A model generated the notes under the pieces. That model was not told where the DNA came from. It did no database searches and was given only the letters and a program-made list of their open reading frames with translations. The position numbers were made by a program, and so were the translations under genes. Positions 59,248-64,000 of a stretch of 64,000 nucleotides of DNA are shown one piece after another (position 1 is the stretch's first letter; each line of letters starts with the position of its first letter). Source of the DNA: Hyphomonas sp. (lineage in GTDB: Bacteria; Pseudomonadota; Alphaproteobacteria; Caulobacterales; Hyphomonadaceae); NCBI RefSeq assembly GCF_017792385.1, contig NZ_CP051230.1, positions 558,001-622,000 of the forward strand. Direction: 5' to 3'.

Positions 59248-59691
59248 ATGACTGACAAGATCGAAATCTGGACCGATGGTGCCTGCAGCGGCAATCCCGG
59301 CCCCGGTGGCTGGGGCGCGCTGCTTGTTGCCGGAGAGAACCGCAAGGAGCTCTGGGGCGGCGACAAGGCGACCACCAACAACCGGATGGAAATGCTTGCC
59401 GTGATCGAGGCGCTCAATGCGCTCAAGAAGTCGTCAAAGGTCACGCTGCACGTCGATTCCACCTATGTGAAGGACGGCCTGACCAAATGGATTCATGGCT
59501 GGAAACGCAATGGCTGGAAGACCGCTGCGAAGAAACCGGTCAAGAATCAGGATCTGTGGATGGCGATGGATGAGGCCTGCCAGCGCCACGACATCACCTG
59601 GAAATGGGTGAAGGGCCATGCCGGTGATCCGGGCAATGAAAAGGCAGACGAGCTCGCCCGTCGCGGCACCGAGGAAGCGCGCGGCCGCTAA
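59248..59691 (+). CDS. rnhA: ribonuclease HI
   Basis: Cleaves RNA in RNA:DNA hybrids, for example primers and R-loops. The 147-residue protein has the four carboxylates of the E. coli enzyme at the same positions: D10 (IWTDGACSGNPG), E48 (NNRMEML), D70 (LHVDSTYV) and D134 (GNEKADELA), plus the His124 of KGHAGDPG. The ATG 59248 fits the family N-terminus; the longer open frame begins at an unlikely start. It overlaps convergent mnmH by four bases. Confidence 0.97.
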   Translation: MTDKIEIWTDGACSGNPGPGGWGALLVAGENRKELWGGDKATTNNRMEMLAVIEALNALKKSSKVTLHVDSTYVKDGLTKWIHGWKRNGWKTAAKKPVKNQDLWMAMDEACQRHDITWKWVKGHAGDPGNEKADELARRGTEEARGR

Positions 59692-60740
59692 TGGCCTGAC
59701 AGCAGCCGCCGGGCCGCAGCAGCCAGGGCCACTTCGTCCAGGCTCTCCAGTTCCACCACTTCCACCGGCGCATCCTCTCGCCGCTTGCGGCTGCGGGCAT
59801 AGAGCGGATCATAGTGTCGGGTCATCAACTGCGCTGCCAGTGTGCGATAACTGCCGGCGGCGGCCAGTTCCTGCCACGCGGCAAGCGTTTCACCGGACTG
59901 CAGGCCTTTCAGCCGGGCCAGCGCTTCCGCCAGACGCGCCGGATCCTCGATAATGTCGGCATAGGCGCCGAGCAGGAAATCCGCCCGGACATCGGCGGGT
60001 GCCCGCACCTCGATGCGCGGCGCCGCCAGCATGGAGCGCCACAGGCGACGCGGCACACGGCACCGGCCGACCCGCGCGGATTCCGCTTCCACGAATACCG
60101 GCCGGGTCAGGTCAAAGCGTCTCAACTGGTCCCAGATGCCGCTTTCGAACAGGCGCTGGGCAGGCTGGTCTTCCTCTCCAAAATCACCAAAGGCGGACCC
60201 GCGATGATGCGCCAGTCCTTCCAGGTCGATCACCTGCCCGCCCGCCTCGGCAATCGCCTGCAACAGCGCCGTCTTGCCCGTGCCGGTCTGGCCGTCGATC
60301 AGGCGTATCGGCAGCAGGCGGTCTTCATGGTCCAGTCCGGTCACGACCTCCCGCCGCCAGGTCTTGTACCCGCCCTTCACCACCCCGCTCGGCCAGCCGA
60401 CCGATGACAGGATGGTCGCCATCGCATTCGACCGCATCCCGCCCCGCCAGCAATAGACCAGCGGCCGCCAGCTTTTCGGCTGGTCCGCCAGCGCTGTCTC
60501 CAGATGATGGGCAATATTGCGTGCCACCAGTGCCCCGCCAATGCGGTTCGCGCGAAACGGGCTTTCCTGCTTGTAGATCGTTCCGACCCGGGCCCGCTCC
60601 GCATTTGACAGGACCGGCAGGTTGATGGCGCCCGGCATATGGTCATCCTCGAATTCCGCAGGCGAGCGCACATCGATGATCGCGTCATAGCGCGACAGGT
60701 TTTCCGGGCTGATATCCGTGACGGTTTCGAGATAAGGCAT
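59688..60740 (-). CDS. mnmH: tRNA 2-selenouridine synthase
   Basis: Converts the 2-thiouridine at the wobble base of Lys, Glu and Gln tRNAs to 2-selenouridine using selenophosphate. The 350-residue protein has an N-terminal rhodanese domain with catalytic C97 (VYCWRGGMRS) and a P-loop domain with GQTGTGKT (150-157). The start ATG 60740 fits the family N-terminus, although the AGAGAGG before it is very close. It is divergent from selD, which makes its selenium donor. Confidence 0.92.
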   Translation of the reverse strand: MPYLETVTDISPENLSRYDAIIDVRSPAEFEDDHMPGAINLPVLSNAERARVGTIYKQESPFRANRIGGALVARNIAHHLETALADQPKSWRPLVYCWRGGMRSNAMATILSSVGWPSGVVKGGYKTWRREVVTGLDHEDRLLPIRLIDGQTGTGKTALLQAIAEAGGQVIDLEGLAHHRGSAFGDFGEEDQPAQRLFESGIWDQLRRFDLTRPVFVEAESARVGRCRVPRRLWRSMLAAPRIEVRAPADVRADFLLGAYADIIEDPARLAEALARLKGLQSGETLAAWQELAAAGSYRTLAAQLMTRHYDPLYARSRKRREDAPVEVVELESLDEVALAAAARRLLSGH

Positions 60741-60816
60741 CCTCTCTGGATTAGCAGGTTTTGTTTGCCCCGCCAGCGCCAGGCGCGGTAAGCCTGCAGG
60801 CCGAAAGGAGTTCGCC

Positions 60817-61863
60817 ATGCCCGACAGCCAGACCTTCCCGCGCCTCACCTCGCTCGCCCATGGCGGCGGGTGCGGCTGCAAGCTTGCGCCGAACGTGCTG
60901 GCAGACCTGCTGAGCGAGATGCCACTGTCGCTGGGCCACGCAAACCTGATCGTGGATGCCGGGACCAGCGATGATGCCGCCGTCTACAGGGTGAATGACA
61001 CCACGGCGCTGGTCGCAACCACCGATTTCTTCACGCCCATCGTGGATGACCCGCACACATTCGGCCGCATCGCCGCCACCAATGCCCTGTCGGATGTCTT
61101 CGCCATGGGGGCGACACCCATTTTCTGTCTCGCCATTGTCGGCATGCCCATCGGCAAGATCGCGCCGGAAACGATCCGCGCCATTCTGGCCGGCGGGCGC
61201 AGCGTCGCTGAAGCGGCCGGCGCGCCGATCGCTGGCGGCCATTCGATCGATGCGGCAGAACCGATCTATGGCCTGGTCGCGCTCGGCACGGCCCATCCGG
61301 ACCACCTGCTTCTGAATGCCAATGCGCAGTCCGGCGACGTGCTGATCCTCGGCAAGCCGCTTGGCATCGGCATCTATTCCGCCGCCCTGAAACGCGAAAT
61401 CCTCTCCCCTGCCGAATATGAGGAAATGGTCGCCTCGACCACACGCCTGAATACGCCGGGCACGGAACTTGCGGCGCTGTCCGGCGTCCATGCGGCAACC
61501 GATGTCACAGGCTTCGGACTGCTCGGCCATGCCAGCGAGATGGCCCGCGGCTCAGGTCTTCACCTCATCCTCGAAAAGGACAAGGTGCCCGTCTTCAGCG
61601 GGGCCCGCGCCCATGCAGCCGCCGGTGTTCGCACCGGTGCATCCGCACGCAACTGGGAGTCGGTTTCGGCCCTGGTTCAGGGCGATCTGAACGAGATGGA
61701 CCGCGACATTCTGTGCGATCCGCAAACCAGCGGCGGCCTGCTCGTCTCCTGCGCGCCCTATGCGGCTCGTGCGGTGCTCGACGTGTTCGCAAAACATGGT
61801 CATGCCGGCGCCGCCATTATCGGCCGTGTCGAGGATGGTCCCGCCGGCGTTCACATCCGCTGA
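60817..61863 (+). CDS. selD: selenide, water dikinase (selenophosphate synthetase)
   Basis: Makes selenophosphate from selenide and ATP. The 348-residue protein has the catalytic Cys-Lys pair of the cysteine form, C19 and K22 in HGGGCGCKLAP (as C17 and K20 in E. coli), the Asp-rich metal site around DDAAVYRVND, and ADVTGFGLLGHASEMA-type segments. AAAGGAG lies six bases before the ATG. It is divergent from mnmH; selA, selB and selC are not in the window. Confidence 0.95.
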   Translation: MPDSQTFPRLTSLAHGGGCGCKLAPNVLADLLSEMPLSLGHANLIVDAGTSDDAAVYRVNDTTALVATTDFFTPIVDDPHTFGRIAATNALSDVFAMGATPIFCLAIVGMPIGKIAPETIRAILAGGRSVAEAAGAPIAGGHSIDAAEPIYGLVALGTAHPDHLLLNANAQSGDVLILGKPLGIGIYSAALKREILSPAEYEEMVASTTRLNTPGTELAALSGVHAATDVTGFGLLGHASEMARGSGLHLILEKDKVPVFSGARAHAAAGVRTGASARNWESVSALVQGDLNEMDRDILCDPQTSGGLLVSCAPYAARAVLDVFAKHGHAGAAIIGRVEDGPAGVHIR

Positions 61864-61933
61864 CGCAAGTGTGACCCCACCGGCATGCACGCCATGCTAC
61901 AAGCAGCGGGTCACATGATCCGGAGTTGTGCCC

Positions 61934-62374
61934 ATGCGTTTCTTCCTCGCCGCGCTGTCACTTGCCACCCTCGCCGCCTGCGGCCCGTCTGTTGCCGCTC
62001 CTGGCAGTCTGGCCGATGTGAAGGAGATCACGGCGCCGGCGGAAGACACACAGCTGCTCGCCGTGCTCAGCTATGCCAGCTGGTGCGGGGCCTGCAAGGC
62101 GCTCGATCCGAAAGTGGAGGCCGTGCGCGCATCGCAGGCATTTCCCGGCGTGGAATTCTTCGCACTCGACTATTCCGCACGGGATCGCGAGGCCTACTTT
62201 GCCGACGCCGAAACCCTCGGCATTGCCCAGACGATGCGCGAGATCTTCCCCGAAAAGATAAAGACCGGCCAACTCTATCTGGTTGACCGGTCTTCGGGAG
62301 ACATTGTCGGGACGGTGTCGCAGTCCATGACGGAAGCAGACATCACCGCCGCCATTCAGGCTGCGCTGTCCTGA
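61934..62374 (+). CDS. thioredoxin-like lipoprotein
   Basis: A 146-residue exported protein with lipobox LAAC (Cys16) and a thioredoxin-fold domain. The redox pair is C51 and C54 in SYASWCGACKALDP, the CxxC form of thioredoxin-like disulphide oxidoreductases. The body (FFALDYSARDREAYF, QLYLVDRSSGDIVGTV) fits that fold. It would act in the envelope. The start ATG 61934 has GGAG eight bases upstream. It follows selD by 70 bases. Confidence 0.85.
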   Translation: MRFFLAALSLATLAACGPSVAAPGSLADVKEITAPAEDTQLLAVLSYASWCGACKALDPKVEAVRASQAFPGVEFFALDYSARDREAYFADAETLGIAQTMREIFPEKIKTGQLYLVDRSSGDIVGTVSQSMTEADITAAIQAALS

Positions 62375-62377
62375 TGA

Positions 62378-62803
62378 TCAGGACGCCGCGCAGGCGCCTG
62401 TATCCTTGCCGAGTTCTCGGCGCACCGCGTCGATATAGCTGCCAGTGGCCTGGAATGAGTCGCGCGTGACGCCATAGGTCGGGCTGCTGCCATCCTCGAT
62501 GAAATCCTCCATCAGGCGATCCGCAGCATCTTCGAGACCGAGTTCATGCTCGGCACGGATGTCGGCCACCACATTGGTGACATCGAGGATCCGGGCCTGG
62601 GCATCTTCCGGCCGGTCGGCCAGCAAAGTCGCATAGCAGGCGCAATAGGTTTCGACCGTATCGCCGTCCTCGGCGAGGTCTTCCACAATCTCCGGATCGC
62701 CAGCCAGCATGGTTGTGCAGGCTTTCGCAGCCTTGCCGTCGGAGCCGCCACACGCCGCCAGGGCGACACAGGCGGCGGCGGGGATCAGGATGGATCGGAT
62801 CAT
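62378..62803 (-). CDS. small lipoprotein of unknown function
   Basis: A 141-residue exported lipoprotein with lipobox LAAC (Cys18), followed by GGSDGKA. The mature part is acidic and helical with four further Cys (one in KACTTM, two in ETYCACYA, one near the C-terminus), possibly in disulphides. GAGG lies seven bases before ATG 62803. No family is recognised. It is convergent with the thioredoxin-like gene, three bases apart. Confidence 0.7.
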   Translation of the reverse strand: MIRSILIPAAACVALAACGGSDGKAAKACTTMLAGDPEIVEDLAEDGDTVETYCACYATLLADRPEDAQARILDVTNVVADIRAEHELGLEDAADRLMEDFIEDGSSPTYGVTRDSFQATGSYIDAVRRELGKDTGACAAS

Positions 62804-62829
62804 GGGAAGTCCTCTTCGAGACATTTGGC

Positions 62830-63819
62830 CTAGGCCGGGACCTTGCCCGAAAGCATGCCGGCCAGCCGGTTGGAAATGATGTCCTCGGCTTCTTTCATGA
62901 TTCGGTCGATCAATTCCTTACAGGTCGGAATATCGTGGATCAGGCCGGCCACCATGCCGCACGACCATGCACCGGCGTCCATTTCGCCTTCCTTCATGAT
63001 GCGCGGATAGACGCCGGCAACCTCTTCGATGATGTCCTCGAATTTCAGGTCCGCGCCCAGCTTGCGCTCTTTCTCCAGCAGGCGCTCGACCGCCGCATTG
63101 GTCAGAACCCGCTCGGTGTTGCGCAGCGGCCGCATCACGAGGCGCGTATCCAGTTCGGAAGCGGCCACGATGGCATCCTTCACATTCTGGTGCACCGGGG
63201 CTTCCTTGGTGGCGATGAAACGTGTGCCCATGTTCATGCCGGACGCGCCCATGGCCAGCGATGCCACCAGGCTGCGGCCATCCGCCTGTCCGCCGGACGA
63301 CACGAACGGGATTTCCAGTTCGTCGGCTGCGCGCGGCAGCAGGATCATGTTCGGAATGTCGTCTTCGCCCGGATGGCCGCCGCACTCGAAGCCGTCCACG
63401 GAGACGGCGTCACAGCCGATCGACTGCGCCTTCAGCGCGTGCCGCACAGCGGTACATTTGTGGATCACCTTGATACCGGCATCCTTCAGGACCGGCAGCA
63501 CCTGGACCGGATTGTTGCCGGCGGTTTCCACCACGGTCACACCGCCTTCGATGATGGCTTTGACATAGCCTGGATAGTCCGGCGTGTTCACGGTCGGCAG
63601 GAAGGTGACATTCACGCCGATCGGCTTGTCCGTCATGTCCTTGCAGCGCGCAATTTCGTTCGCGAGATCGGCGGGCGTCTTCTGCGTCAGCGCCGTGATA
63701 ATGCCAAGACCGCCGGCATTCGACACCGCAGCGGCCATTTCGGCAAACCCGACATAATGCATGCCGCCCTGGATGATCGGATGCTCAATTCCGAACATTT
63801 CGGTGATGGCAGTCTTCAT
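62830..63819 (-). CDS. nitronate monooxygenase-like FMN oxidoreductase
   Basis: A 329-residue FMN-binding TIM-barrel protein of the 2-nitropropane dioxygenase family. Motifs are HPIIQGGMHYVG near the N-terminus, VIHKCTAVRHALKAQSIGCDAVSVDGFECGGHPGE (about 119-154, usual substrate and FMN region) with the conserved His of GGHPGED, and SSGGQADGRSLVASLAMGASGMNMGTRFIATKE (FMN phosphate site). It could act on nitronates or as a FabK-like enoyl reductase; the former name is the safer family label. Confidence 0.87.
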   Translation of the reverse strand: MKTAITEMFGIEHPIIQGGMHYVGFAEMAAAVSNAGGLGIITALTQKTPADLANEIARCKDMTDKPIGVNVTFLPTVNTPDYPGYVKAIIEGGVTVVETAGNNPVQVLPVLKDAGIKVIHKCTAVRHALKAQSIGCDAVSVDGFECGGHPGEDDIPNMILLPRAADELEIPFVSSGGQADGRSLVASLAMGASGMNMGTRFIATKEAPVHQNVKDAIVAASELDTRLVMRPLRNTERVLTNAAVERLLEKERKLGADLKFEDIIEEVAGVYPRIMKEGEMDAGAWSCGMVAGLIHDIPTCKELIDRIMKEAEDIISNRLAGMLSGKVPA

Positions 63820-63897
63820 GGCATATCCTCCTTGTTTCCGGCCTATCCTTGGCGGAAGGCAGGCCCGGAAACAAGGCTGACATTGGGGAAAGACCCG

Positions 63898-64000
63898 CTA
63901 GTCGACGGGCGACCAGGACTTCCGGGACCGGGCACGCCGCTTCTGGCCGCCCCCCTTGCGCGCTCCGGAACTGCCGGCCTCGGCATGCGCTGCGGGCCGG
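63898..64000 (-). CDS. C-terminal tail of a basic protein (start outside window)
   Basis: The minus strand is open from the window edge to a TAG at 63898-63900, giving 33 residues rich in Arg, Lys, Gly and Ser (KGGGQKRRARSRKSWSP). The composition is like the tail of a nucleic-acid-binding protein such as a DEAD-box RNA helicase, but the core domain is outside the window, so identity is unknown. Confidence 0.45.
   Translation of the reverse strand, partial: RPAAHAEAGSSGARKGGGQKRRARSRKSWSPVD

Overview
The window is GC-rich, densely coded chromosomal DNA from an alphaproteobacterium, most likely a Hyphomonadaceae-type marine or aquatic heterotroph. This rests on protein character (TorF-type outer-membrane protein, spinster-type MFS pairs, alphaproteobacterial ParE and NadE, a RadC next to methionine aminopeptidase), a lon - tRNA-Val neighbourhood, and regulatory motifs of alphaproteobacterial type (a TTAA-N7-TTAA CtrA-like box and a GTTC-N7-GTTC LexA-like box). 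No database was searched, so the family-level placement is inference. There is no prophage, plasmid replicon, CRISPR array or complete insertion sequence. The only transposase-like gene is a domesticated REP-associated tyrosine transposase (RAYT).

Layout. 0-9 kb: end of an amidohydrolase gene, tRNA-Val, lon, an old-yellow-enzyme flavin oxidoreductase, parE, and a PAS/GGDEF diguanylate cyclase. 9-16.7 kb: an unknown protein, the RAYT gene with matching REP sequences on both sides, nadE coupled to an MFS transporter, a lipoprotein, gltX, then a small repeat-rich island with a second REP pair and an orphan gene that has a possible LexA box and ends in a large structured terminator. 16.7-27.7 kb: leucine catabolism genes (mccA, methylglutaconyl-CoA hydratase, mccB, isovaleryl-CoA dehydrogenase), all on the minus strand and interleaved with unrelated membrane, acyltransferase, EF-hand, flavodoxin-fold and patatin genes. 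27.7-36 kb: membrane-anchored lysozyme, mgtE, a 113-bp tandem repeat abutting tRNA-Leu(GAG), lipB, three consecutive DUF805-type membrane proteins, and pccA.

36-47 kb: membrane proteins including a two-segment potassium channel, an SDR dehydrogenase, a TorF-like outer-membrane protein, a Kef-type antiporter, an isolated MlaC-like protein, tRNA-Leu(TAA), thiolase and enoyl-CoA hydratase, and a CinA-like protein. 47-54 kb: OsmC, map, a cupin lipoprotein, radC, a divergent TetR-controlled operon (NmrA-like / DUF4345-like / DUF1772-like) with three matching operators, and a PKHX-type dioxygenase divergent from a lipoprotein across a 7-1-7 iron-type palindrome. 54-64 kb: two tandem MFS transporters, thrB, two small membrane proteins, rnhA, the selenium pair mnmH/selD, a thioredoxin-like lipoprotein, a second small lipoprotein, a nitronate-monooxygenase-like flavoprotein, and the tail of a further gene.

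Functionally the window combines branched-chain and odd-chain acyl-CoA breakdown (Ivd, Mcc, methylglutaconyl-CoA hydratase, PccA, thiolase, hydratase) with housekeeping genes. The most distinctive non-coding content is the REP/RAYT system with concerted base changes, the 113-bp minisatellite at a tRNA 3' end, the multi-operator tetR switch, the branched RNA-like terminator near 16.5 kb, and single candidate sites for CtrA, LexA, an iron regulator and a TetR-family repressor.
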